Source: Cyanidiococcus yangmingshanensis (Eukaryota > Rhodophyta > Bangiophyceae > Cyanidiales > Cyanidiaceae). From it: a stretch of 64,000 bases of DNA. A program made the translations under genes and the position numbers. Numbering within the stretch: position 1 is the stretch's first letter; each line of letters starts with the position of its first letter. This document shows positions 44,801 through 54,621 of the stretch, one piece after another. A model generated the notes under the pieces. The model was not told the origin of the DNA. It saw only the letters and a program-made list of their open reading frames with translations, and ran no database searches. The stretch covers positions 1 to 64,000 of the forward strand of contig VWRR01000020.1 of NCBI GenBank assembly GCA_013995675.1, given 5' to 3'.

Positions 44801-47239
44801 ATGGATTCCGCGGGGCTCGACCTCGGCCAACAACAACAACCAGAACGAGAATCCTTTCAATCCACAAGTGACGCCGATGCTGTCCAAGGACGAGCGGTGG
44901 TCATGGGGACGGACCCCCAAGGCTCCTGGGACCGAAACAATGGGCTTGCCGTTGTAGCGCAAAGGACTGCAGATGACTTGTCCTCGCCGCGTATCACAGA
45001 GGGCCTACAATCCAGTGGACTCTTGGAGCGCGTTGGAGTCAACGCTTCAACAATGGATGGAAAAGGCACTCCTGCTGCGTCACTCAGGCGCTGTCCGAGT
45101 TGTGGCAGCGAAGAACTCGAATTTATGAGCAGCTCTGGTCAAACCACGTGCATTGTCTGTGGCCAGGTGATCGAGGAGAATGCGGTGGTGAATGAACTGC
45201 AGTTCATGGAGGGCGCCGGCGGTCACAGCGCAGTCGTTGGCCAGTTCATTCGCACGGGCAGTAGCGGGACAGCAGTAGCCGGGGCGTCTACTGCCGCCAC
45301 TACCTTGATGCTCTATGGAGCATCTGCGGTCGGTATGGCACGGCTCACCATTGGTCATCGGGAGTCTCGAGAAGTCACGTACGCAGCCGGTCGACGCCGG
45401 ATAGCAACCATAGCCTCACAGCTTCATCTGCCTCCTCGCTTCGTGGATGCAGCCCACCGATTGTTTACCTTGGCTGTCCAGCATAACTTTGTTCAGGGTC
45501 GACGCACCCAGAATGTGGCTGCTGCTGCGCTCTACATTGTATGTCGACGGGAGAAGACCCCTCATCTGCTCATTGATTTCAGCGACGCCTTGCGCATCAA
45601 TGTCTATGTACTTGGCCATACCTACCTCAAACTGTGTCGTGTCCTCCACCTTTCTTTGCCGATCATTGATCCATCATTCTACATCCACCGCTTTGCAAGC
45701 CGTTTGGAGTTTGGAGAGAAACAGAATCTGGTGGCACAGACGGCGCTCCGCCTCATTAGTCGCATGAAGCGGGACTGGATCCATACTGGTAGGCGTCCTG
45801 CCGGTCTCTGTGGAGCCGCTCTCCTCATTTCTGCTCGAATGCACGGCTTTCGCCGTTCTCAACGAGAAATCAGTGCCGTGGTCCGCGTTGGTGACATGAC
45901 GATCCGACAACGACTCAGCGAGATTGAGGAGACACCCACAGCGACCCTCACTGGTCGAGACCTAGAGAGCGACACCAATGCCACCGAACGTCTCCACGTC
46001 GACAAGGATACAGTTATGGAAACGACAGGCGACGAGACGCCTTTTGTAGCTGCTTTGATGGAGGAAACGAGCAGCGTCGATGGATGCGATCCTCCCGCGT
46101 TTCGACGACGTCAGCCGCTACCTCTGGAGTGGCTCGAGCAGCAGCAGCATATCCTCCAACAGTACGAGAGCTCTGAACTGAATGCGGTCGTGGATACCTC
46201 CCTGACGGAACAGGAACGAGCGTTCCTGGAAGCGTCTGCAGCCGCCGAGGGCCAGCGCGTGCCCGTGACCGTCCTGGTTGCATCGGCAGCACCGAATGGG
46301 TCCGTTTCTAACTACGTCGGCTCGGTCTGCCGCTCAGAACCAATACGATCCCCTCTGAACGGAACATTGCCCTCGGCAGATGATCCGGATCGAAGGATGT
46401 CGAATGCGGAATCCGAACGAATGGCAACAGATGCCGGTCCTGCTTCAGCTCTGGAAGCGAATCGCCGCTGGGTCAGCGAACGCGTAGAGGAGCTGAGTGA
46501 CCTAGACTCGGACGAGGAAGCCATGTTCGTCTGCACACCCGAGGAGACCGCTTTTCGAGAAAAGATCTGGACCGCCATGAATCAGGAATGGATTGAACGT
46601 GAAGCGGAGATTGCTCGCTGGGAGCGTGATGACCCCGAACGCTACCAGCGCCTCATGCGCAAACGCGAGTACATGCGCGGTTTCTACAAGTCTACTAGCG
46701 CCACAGTAGAAGCCAACTGGAGCAGTGCCCCGACGGCGCTCACAGCAGGCGCCGTTCATACCCCTGTGGTGACTGGAGCTCAGAGAAATGCGACCACAAC
46801 GGCTCGAGCGCCAAGCATGGCCGCAGGCGTCGAGCCAGTGCGTTCCCTTCGCGATGCCGTTCGAAGTGCAGTGACCCACTCCAAACGAACTAGCAAGAAG
46901 ATCAATTACGAGGCACTGGAGCAGTACGATGCTGCGCAGATGGAGAGGCATCTCGTGTCGGGTGCCTCTCCATTCAATGAAGATGAGACCGTTCGTCCGA
47001 GTACCGAACCGAGTCTCTTCGATTTCGGTGATCCTGTTCCTCAAACACATCACTCTGCGCGATTGCCGACGGCCGAGAATACGACCAGAACAAGTGCTCA
47101 TCGTCGCTCCGGTTCTAGACGTTCAACGAAAGAGAACGCTGAGACAAGTCCATCCAAGTCGCGGGCCCGCTCGAGACAACGAACTGCTGCTGCTGCTGCT
47201 ACGGTTGTGCGTACAGCCTCGTCCAGTGACGGACGATGA
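44801..47239 (+). CDS. BRF1: BRF1, TFIIB-related subunit of TFIIIB
   Basis: Recruits RNA polymerase III to tRNA and 5S genes. The zinc ribbon is CPSCGSEELEF...CIVCGQVIEE, with all four Cys (98, 101, 117, 120 counting from ATG 44801). Two cyclin folds follow: RRRIATIASQLHLPPRFVDA, NVAAAALYIVCRREKTPHLL, DFSDALRINVYVLG, then FEFGEKQNLV-like LEFGEKQNLVAQTALRLISR and DWIHTGRRPAGLCGAAL. The Brf-specific C-terminal half contains the helix with RDDPERYQRLMRKREYMRGF and the motif SKKINYEALEQY that packs on TBP in yeast Brf1. The frame is open back to 44411 without ATG; 44801 and 45053 are candidate starts, the latter placing the zinc ribbon at the very N-terminus as is usual. The extra upstream frame is Ser/Pro/Arg rich and may be translated through an unseen exon or frame change. 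812 residues from 44801. Confidence 0.9.
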   Translation: MDSAGLDLGQQQQPERESFQSTSDADAVQGRAVVMGTDPQGSWDRNNGLAVVAQRTADDLSSPRITEGLQSSGLLERVGVNASTMDGKGTPAASLRRCPSCGSEELEFMSSSGQTTCIVCGQVIEENAVVNELQFMEGAGGHSAVVGQFIRTGSSGTAVAGASTAATTLMLYGASAVGMARLTIGHRESREVTYAAGRRRIATIASQLHLPPRFVDAAHRLFTLAVQHNFVQGRRTQNVAAAALYIVCRREKTPHLLIDFSDALRINVYVLGHTYLKLCRVLHLSLPIIDPSFYIHRFASRLEFGEKQNLVAQTALRLISRMKRDWIHTGRRPAGLCGAALLISARMHGFRRSQREISAVVRVGDMTIRQRLSEIEETPTATLTGRDLESDTNATERLHVDKDTVMETTGDETPFVAALMEETSSVDGCDPPAFRRRQPLPLEWLEQQQHILQQYESSELNAVVDTSLTEQERAFLEASAAAEGQRVPVTVLVASAAPNGSVSNYVGSVCRSEPIRSPLNGTLPSADDPDRRMSNAESERMATDAGPASALEANRRWVSERVEELSDLDSDEEAMFVCTPEETAFREKIWTAMNQEWIEREAEIARWERDDPERYQRLMRKREYMRGFYKSTSATVEANWSSAPTALTAGAVHTPVVTGAQRNATTTARAPSMAAGVEPVRSLRDAVRSAVTHSKRTSKKINYEALEQYDAAQMERHLVSGASPFNEDETVRPSTEPSLFDFGDPVPQTHHSARLPTAENTTRTSAHRRSGSRRSTKENAETSPSKSRARSRQRTAAAAATVVRTASSSDGR

Positions 47240-48132
47240 CCCGCTCTCATCTCTACCTTGAATCGATGCACTCGGTTTTGAGCAGAACGCGATGACTGGC
47301 GTCGTCCGTGGCCAACAGCAACGTGTTGCTTGTTTTTACATAAGACTAGCGGACTTTTCTGGTACCTAGTCTCCGCACGGTATATCAGCGATGATGCTAT
47401 CGAGGAGGCGAGATGCACTCACCGCGAGCGCCCGGTTGAATGCCCAGCACTGTTGTCCTCGGCGATAAAGACATACTGTTTCAGTCGCCCGTGCCATTGT
47501 TCAGGAATTGATTGCGGTACTCGTACGCAAATCCCGGGTCCAGGGTGAACGCGACCTGACACTGACCTGTGCTTGGATGTTTCTGGATAGGTGCAGACGT
47601 CACTGTCCATTGACGCTAGGATTGGTCGCCTTGGTTGCTCTGGTCGTTCGTTTTCGGTCTCTTGTTCCATGAAGCCTCTGGGTGATGAGCCCAGACTGCA
47701 TGCACTTGGTGCGAACGATGGATCCGATGAATTGAAGCGGCTGCGGGAAAGAGATCGAGGACGATTCGTTGGTCTGGATCGCGTCAGACTCCAGCTCCAT
47801 AGACACTCTATCAATCACTGTACTGGATGCATCAATCTGACCGAACCAAACCGCAACAGGTTGCTGACACGGTCCAACTGGAGACGTTTCGGAAACCAAG
47901 CAGTCTTGGGTACTCTGGGGCACGCAACGGTCCAAATTGCAGTGTAGCAGCTGATTTTATGGGCAGATGGTCGTAGGGAGGCAACGAGTCCGATGATTGA
48001 CAGGCAAGCGGCCCATTCGTCCAAACCGAATCGAAATAAATTCAGATACATCCTAGTGCTTGCAAACGTCCACGGACAAGTGCGTTTATCCGTCTAGGGA
48101 AAAGCTCCGAGAGATTTCACGCGCACTGCTAG
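47240..48132. other. Convergent intergenic region
   Basis: About 890 bases between the ends of BRF1 and the DnaJ gene. No coherent open frame or RNA gene is seen. Confidence 0.55.
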
Positions 48133-50436
48133 TCAGTGACGTGAGAAATACGCGGCAACTGTTGCGATGATGTGGAGCGCTGCGATGATGTGGAGCGCTG
48201 CGTTGCTGCCTGGTGACAGTGCGGACAGGTTTTCCAGTCGGGCGGCAGTCGTCGAACTCGTTCGGCAGGTGACGATTTCCTCAACTCGTGCAACCGCGTC
48301 TTCATCGGTATCGTCGTCGTCGTCGTCGTCGTCGTCATGGGTCGAAGGCGAGCCCGTCGACAGCGTTCCTCGATCGTCTTCGGTGAGTGCCGAGCCGAGA
48401 GCGCCGACTTCGGCCTCATCGAATAAGGGTCGCGCCTCGTCAACGGTACGGACCGACTCGATACTCGTCCGATTTTCGGTAACGATGCCGCCGTTATTCA
48501 TGGGCTCTGGCGGGCGCGTCTTGGGCGCATCACCTGCACTGGCAATCGTTGCCAGCGCAGCCAAAAGCTGCTCTTTCACTGGCCCTCGAATGACCCCATC
48601 GTGTGGCCATTCTACATCGAATTCGACAAAGAGGTCCCCAAAATCGAGGGGCGCGTTTGGACAACGCCGCCGTTTGGGCATACCTTTCCCGGGAATACGC
48701 TTCACCGTGCCAGGGCGAGTCACGCAACCATCGTGGCTCTGTACCATGATGGTGCGTCCGTTCAATAGCTTGAGGGTGAACGAGTACCCGCAGAGCGCTT
48801 CCGCCAGCGTGAGCTTCTTGCGCATGCGCAGGTCGTCCCCAACACGAGCGAAACGTGAGTGCTGTTTTTCACGCAACACAAAAATCACGGATCCAACGTC
48901 TGCACCCGGTGATGTAGCGTTGGCATAGCCGGGGAACTCGACGCGATCACCGTCGCGCATACCTGGCTCAACCTGGATCGTGAGTACGCATTCCTCTCGA
49001 CAGCGCGTGCCATCCAGTCCAAAGCCCATTCGCTCAATCGCCACACGCAACACTCGACCAAGGTAGAAATCGGCGAGATCCAAGGCCAGCTCATGGACCG
49101 CATTCGGTGAGGGCAATGTCCCGCCAGCCTGTAATACTGGTCTAGAGAGCGCCTCTCCTGTATCGGGCTTGATCCGTTCCGCATTGGCGTGCGCGCCTTG
49201 ACACCAATTCGTTGCCAGGTTCTCTGGTTGCGACACGGAGCACGTCAGATTATCACCAGGGATACGATTCAGGCATCGGTCGAGCCCACGTCTTTCTGCA
49301 ATTTCCGCGCTGCAACCGTTGTCCCACCAGCCGTAAGCAGGCCCACCGGCGCCCGTGAAACCATACGAGGCGGACACGGGATTCGCTGCCTCCTCTCGTC
49401 TCCCGGACTGCGCGCCCACTCCGGGATCATTCCGATTCCGTGACGTGCGCAGGATGCACTCCCGCAGCTGTCGCGTTTTCAGACTTTTGCAGCGGATGAA
49501 CTTACTCAACTGAATGATCATATTCAACAGACGTCGATCTCGCACACATCGATACCCAAAGGTATCGTAGATACGACGTCGCTCCGAGTCACCGAGCGTC
49601 TCAAACGCCAGTTGTATCTCCTGCGTTCGAGCAACATACGCTTCTCGCACCGACTCCAGGTACTCGAGCGTACACTGTTGTGACCCCTCGTGATCGGTGA
49701 CGCCCTCACGACTTCGACGATACGCGTTGATGAGTGCCGTCACTCGGTCGGGATGGTACTTCCATATTTCACGAAGGTATGCATTACGCAGCTGACGCGG
49801 ATTGCTAAAATCAGGGGGGATCCCCAGAACCTGATAGAGTCGATCGCGATCGTCCGTCAACGGTGAGGGCATCTGCAGTTGCTCAATCGAGTTCAGCAGG
49901 GTGCTCAACCGTTGCGACCCTTCCCATTCCCCTGATGGCGGCCGTCCACCATCCAGTGACACGGCCGCTCTGGAACCACCCTCACCACCGGAAACAGAGG
50001 AAAACTGCGAACATGACGTCGAACTTGGTTGCAGAACCGACGTCTTGTCTGCAACTGGCGGGGTCGCTCGTCCGCCGGCCGCCGTCTCGCCAGTCGCAAG
50101 CCAGGGCCCCTGGTCACCACCAAGCTGCGCCTCCAGACTGCGCAGCTCAGGATAGCGCAGACACGCACGAGACGCCAGCGCCCCGTCCTTCGCCCCAGCA
50201 TCCGCGGCGCCGAGCGCCAGCGACCGCCCGCATGTCTTGAACTGTTGCGCAGCCGTTGGACGAAGTGCATGACGCATGGCCCGAGCCGGACTCGCACCCT
50301 GACCAAGTCGTTCCTCACTCGCGCTCTTTGCTAACCGCTTCGTGCCGTCCACAGAGGAAGCCGCAGCCGGCTGCCGCAACGACCCCGTGTCACTGCCCTC
50401 GAACTCCATCGCCTCCCCAGCACCGGTCGGCATCAT
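48133..50436 (-). CDS. Large DnaJ (Hsp40) co-chaperone with two C-terminal domains
   Basis: Stimulates an Hsp70 ATPase and hands over substrates. The ATG at 50436 (MMPTGAGEAMEF) is chosen because the frame has no earlier ATG. Residues 1-195 are low complexity. The J domain spans about 198-294: YQVLGIPPDF, YHPDR (HPD at 228-230), then QLAFETLGDSERRRIYDTFG. Between HPD and helix III lies an insert of about 35 residues, unusual for a J domain. The peptide-binding CTD modules follow at about 420-635 (ECVLTIQVEPGMRDGDRVEF, FVLREKQHSRFARVGDDL, LTLAEALCGYSFTL, RPGTVKRIPGKGMP, GDLFVEFDVEWP), closest in pattern to DNAJB11/ERdj3 and other class B proteins. No zinc-finger CXXCXGXG repeats and no signal peptide are visible, so the compartment is unclear. 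An Asp run coded by a trinucleotide repeat lies near the C-terminus. 767 residues. Confidence 0.85.
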   Translation of the reverse strand: MMPTGAGEAMEFEGSDTGSLRQPAAASSVDGTKRLAKSASEERLGQGASPARAMRHALRPTAAQQFKTCGRSLALGAADAGAKDGALASRACLRYPELRSLEAQLGGDQGPWLATGETAAGGRATPPVADKTSVLQPSSTSCSQFSSVSGGEGGSRAAVSLDGGRPPSGEWEGSQRLSTLLNSIEQLQMPSPLTDDRDRLYQVLGIPPDFSNPRQLRNAYLREIWKYHPDRVTALINAYRRSREGVTDHEGSQQCTLEYLESVREAYVARTQEIQLAFETLGDSERRRIYDTFGYRCVRDRRLLNMIIQLSKFIRCKSLKTRQLRECILRTSRNRNDPGVGAQSGRREEAANPVSASYGFTGAGGPAYGWWDNGCSAEIAERRGLDRCLNRIPGDNLTCSVSQPENLATNWCQGAHANAERIKPDTGEALSRPVLQAGGTLPSPNAVHELALDLADFYLGRVLRVAIERMGFGLDGTRCREECVLTIQVEPGMRDGDRVEFPGYANATSPGADVGSVIFVLREKQHSRFARVGDDLRMRKKLTLAEALCGYSFTLKLLNGRTIMVQSHDGCVTRPGTVKRIPGKGMPKRRRCPNAPLDFGDLFVEFDVEWPHDGVIRGPVKEQLLAALATIASAGDAPKTRPPEPMNNGGIVTENRTSIESVRTVDEARPLFDEAEVGALGSALTEDDRGTLSTGSPSTHDDDDDDDDDTDEDAVARVEEIVTCRTSSTTAARLENLSALSPGSNAALHIIAALHIIATVAAYFSRH
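48308..48339. repeat. Trinucleotide (TCG)n repeat coding for poly-Asp
   Basis: About ten TCG/GTC units in tandem, read on the minus strand as nine consecutive Asp codons within the DnaJ gene. A typical slippage-prone coding microsatellite. Confidence 0.8.
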
Positions 50437-51250
50437 GGTCCAACCGTTCCGTCTCAAAACAAATACATCCAAACACAAACCCAATCTCTATCAAGAAAAA
50501 AAGAACGTCCCTGAATCAAAACACGCAGAAAAACCAATCCAGAACGTAGTTCGTCACGGTCGTCTACAGCAAGCGTATGCGTATACCGCCGCCGCGCCAG
50601 ATGCGTGTCCAGTGCACCGCTTCGATGCGTGTCGTTTTGCGCGGGCCACCAGCGTCTGGAAGGCATCGATGAGACGTCCTGGGGCGCGCATGTGGCGACG
50701 ACGACGACGCGAACGAACAGAACTGCGTGCCGCCGGCATGCAGCGATGACGTCGGCGCGGTGCGTGTTCCCAATAGGGACAAGATCGCCAAGGCCATGCC
50801 GATGCCGATCGCGCGATCAATCGCGGTGTTGTTCTCATCGGGTTGTGCAGCAGGTGTCGTCGGCCACCGCCATGCGGAGGGGTGTCCGTTTTGGGTGTGT
50901 CTGTACGCTCTCGCCGATCTCCGGCTGGCGAGCTGGCGTGCTCGCGCTGCGGCGATGGTGGGTGTGCCCTCGAAGGGCGGATGCATCAGAGGCGGCAACC
51001 GTGTGCAGTGACGTCCATCAAAGCTGTCGATCGACTGCTTGTCATGTCGTTTCGTTTGACTCGAGAGGTCCATGATGAATGGAGAAAAATACGTATGTTT
51101 TCGTTGAGTGATTCTCGAGCTGGGAGGCTGCAGTTGGCGTCTGGTGTACGGTGCGGTGGCGCTGCTGGCCGGCACCGTGCTGGGAGCACTGGACAGGACC
51201 AGGTAGCAAGACCCGGTATTCTACTCAGGCCACTTCTCAGCACAGACCAT
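50437..51250. other. Divergent region, DnaJ and PPR genes
   Basis: About 810 bases. The plus-strand frame of the PPR protein is open back to 50843 with further ATGs (for example at about 51044 and 51095), so part of this may be coding. The segment near 50450-50530 is A rich in an otherwise GC-rich region and is a likely promoter area for the DnaJ gene. Confidence 0.45.
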
Positions 51251-53112
51251 ATGCTCATGTGGTTGTTGGCGCACCCTTCTTGTGCTTTGCAGCGCGATAA
51301 AAAGTGCTGTGGACGATGGTGGTGGCGAGCAACTGGGGCGCCGAAGCCGGTGTGGCGCAGGTCGCGGACTGTGCTGCGAATGCGGGTCGATGCCCCTCCA
51401 GCACCAGCCGAGCCTACTCCAGACTGGGAACGTCGATGGTCGATCAGTCCATCGGATCGGGGCGCTGGGACGTTCCTGGGCACGAGCGGTGACGCGAGCG
51501 AGGCACGGGCGCGCATTCTCGAGCTCGCGAACGCTGGCGAGCCAGAGCGCGCACTGGCCTGGTGTGCGCAACTGCACAGTGTTGGTGTCGCTGTAGACAC
51601 CTACGCGTACACGGCCATACTGAATGCTTATCGGCAAAAGCACGATGCGGACGGGGTGATGCATGTCTTGGCAACCATGGCGACGCGAGGTGTGCCCGCG
51701 AGCGACGTCACCTCTCTGCTCGCGTTTCGCGTGCTGCGCGATACTCGTCGTGCTGGCTGGATTCTAGACGCGATTCGTTTGGTAGAAAAGTCTGGTGGCA
51801 CCATCGGCTTGCGCAGTTGGGGCAATGCACTCTCGTGTCTTGCCGAGGCGTTGCGTTCCCTGCCTCGCCACCATATGCAGATCGAAGAGTACACGCGGAC
51901 TGGCTGGGAGGTTCTCTCACAGATGCTACGTATGCGCCAACATCGACGCCCCAACGCATACGTATTCAACTCGTGGATGGCGATGTATGCGTCAAGAGGC
52001 GATTGGGACGGAGCGCTGACAGTTTTCGGGGCCATGGCAGCGGGCGCTCGTGTCCAACCGGATGTCGTGAGCTATAACATCCTGTTGGAGTGTCTCGCTC
52101 GTCGTTTTGGGCAAGTCAAACAGTCTGGGGAAGCGCGTTCTATATCAGAAACTGGAGCGTGCAATCATCGAATCAATGCGTTCTCATGGTATTGAGCCGG
52201 ACGCCCGCTACACTCTCTGCACAGTTGCGCTTGGTGCAAGACGACCCGCAAACGATTCGGACCATTGAACGACGGGCGCTCTGGTACGGCGTTCGGATTG
52301 ATTCGTTCTATGTGAATGCGCTTATTGATGCCTATGCACGACTCGGTGATACTGCTGCGGCCGCGGCAGTGCTGGAGCGTCTCACTGTCCATCGAGATCA
52401 GTGTAGAGCAGCCGAGGCCGAAGGGCTCGTCACCGCCGAAACCGCAGCTTGTCCATCCGCGCTGCCGCCTATTACCTCGTACACCTTGAACGGCGTACTC
52501 AAAGCGTGCGCTCGAACGGGCGATGCCGAGCGGGCTTGGAAACTTCTCCAGGATATGGACACCCGTTACGGTATTCCGCCTGATGCGATCTCTTTCACCT
52601 GCGCGATTACAGCAGCCGCCAAGTCGTACGAGACTCGCGTCGCTCGCCAGATGTATGCCATGGCACTGGAGCGCTTACGCGATACCGCAAATGTTCGCTT
52701 GGCCACGGCCGCAATCCTGGCCGAGCGTGACGACACCGAACAAGCCATACGAGTGTTTGAGCGTCTGCTCAAGGATGCAGAAAAGTGTCAGCGTGGCGTT
52801 GCATCGGCTAGGACCACATCGCTGACCATGCCGATGGACTTTCGAATGCCAGTCCAGGCCCTGGTGCGCGTCTGTGGCCGCGCTCGAGCGCCTGCGAGAG
52901 CTCGCGAAATTGTACTCGCGGTGAAGAGAAGAAGCCTTTGCCTAATCGATTTGAGTTATTATCGATCTTTCATGAAAGGAGTTCAAGAGTCGCAAGAGCG
53001 GCGCCAAACTCAGGGCATTTACGATCTGACGCCACTGTCGCCGCTCTCTGCACCCTCGCTGTACCTGCTGAAACTGGAATGCACAGCTCCAGGGGATACA
53101 ACCGACTCTTGA
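51251..53112 (+). CDS. Pentatricopeptide repeat (PPR) protein, organellar
   Basis: Helical-repeat RNA-binding protein, expected to act on organelle transcripts. PPR units are seen as VDTYAYTAILNAYRQKHDADGV, PNAYVFNSWMAMYASRGDWDGA, QPDVVSYNILLECLARRFGQ, IDSFYVNALIDAYARLGD, ITSYTLNGVLKACARTGDAERA and PPDAISFTCAITAAAKSYE, each a 35-residue class. The first block (to about 52130), a middle block (LYQKLERAIIESMRSHGIEPDARYTL, about 52130-52236) and the last block lie in three frames; one extra base near 52130 and another near 52236 join them so that repeat spacing is kept. ATG 51251 starts MLMWLLAHPSC followed by Arg-rich sequence, which suits a transit peptide, but earlier in-frame ATGs exist. No DYW or SMR domain follows, so this is a P-class protein. 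Target RNA unknown. Confidence 0.8.
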
Positions 53113-54621
53113 TTCGAACGATGAAGAGACGCAGATGCACTCGTTCAGACCCACTGAATCCGTGCTGACCACCAGTTGGTTGAAGCGGACGCGACCGCCA
53201 AGGCGATTGCGGTCCACGCTGTGCTTGGACAATAGCGCACGTCTAAAGCCAGACCAGAACAGCGTCTCGCACTAATACTGCTTCACAATCGTTCTGTTTC
53301 GGATCCTGGTATGTGTTTCGAGCCAAGACCAGACCAGAGCGCGCCGGCATAATCTGCACTCGCTCAAGCAGACGACGACGTGTGATGCGTTTGCAGACGA
53401 GATCGAGATGATCCAAGTTCCGACTGAGAACGGATCCAACGTTCACTGGCATGGGTGGTAGCCACGAATCCACGGACGCTCAGACGGCTCCTCGCCATTT
53501 CGTGTCGTTGCTCTGTGCACGCAAGGGAGGTGTGCTTCCTCTCCAGTGCCGGTGCCGAAACCGGGTTTGTGTGATGATGGCAGCAATCGATCGTCTCGAC
53601 AAGTGTGCTTTGCTGACCATGCTTCTTGAATCTGGTCGGGAACCGAACGAGTGAGTGCGTTGACTTTAAAAAAACACCACCAGAGCGTTCGGACTGCTGG
53701 TTTGACGCACGCTAACCGGCAGGGCATCCATCTAGCCAGCCAGTTGATTGGTTGGTTGTTTGGCTGGTTGTTTGGCCCGCCAACGACATGCTTGGAAAGC
53801 GCATGTACGAGCCAAACGCTCCCTCCGGATCGACGGGAGGGCACGATCGATACCGCGATGAAACCGGCATGTCAGCAGGAGTCTGCAAAGCGCGTCCCGG
53901 GACCCACGAGAGCGCTTCGATCCTCCTCGCATCGAGGTAGCTATCCAGGTTGCCTGTCTCGTCCGATAGACACTGTAGAAGGCAATGCAACCCGACGTTT
54001 CCTGAACCGACACTGCAACTGAGATCAGTGTCTGATCGAGGCTTCTTCGGGGGGAACGAACTCTTTTCGATGGATCGTGAATAGAGCTTTCCTGGAGACC
54101 CGAAGGTTACTCGTTTCAATGACTCTTCGTGTCCAGAACCGCCTATCGTGGAATGCGGCCGATAGACCCGACCATCTCGAGCGACGCCGGGTATGCTCTC
54201 GTTCACGAGTGCGCTCGTCAGTGATATCGAATGGCCATTGGTTATCGTTTGGGCTGTTACAGATGCTGGTGGCAGCAACCATCGACCCTGGGCGTCGACC
54301 ATGAACAGCAGGCGCTGTCTCGTCGCCACGGGTGCGCTGCAGCACATCACTCGTCGCCGGACGAGCGGCAGCGCGTGACCATCAAGGAAAAAAAAACGAC
54401 TCGACGAACCCCATTCGTCTCATCTTTGAAAGGCTGAGAATCCAATAAAAACTGGAAATGCTGTTGAAAGTCTTTACGGTGCGTCTTTTACATGCGATGA
54501 GAGATTGAATGTGTGTTTCGCATGGAGCGTCTCCGTGCCCGCATCCAGCGCGTCCAGTGACCTCGCTGGTACGGGATCGCCTCGACGTCGAGGATCTGCT
54601 TGAACTTGGAGGCGTTCACCA
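53113..54621. other. Region with an unresolved minus-strand reading
   Basis: About 1.5 kb between the PPR gene and the Myb gene. A minus-strand frame from ATG 54347 to 53712 (about 210 residues) and shorter ones below it (53443-53844, 53243-53473) follow each other in different frames. The last ends LDHLDLVCKRITRRRLLERV and looks protein-like, but no family is recognised. It may be a frame-broken gene of the kind seen elsewhere here or no gene at all. A TTGGTTGGTTGTTTGGCTGG repeat lies at about 53745-53778. Confidence 0.35.
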
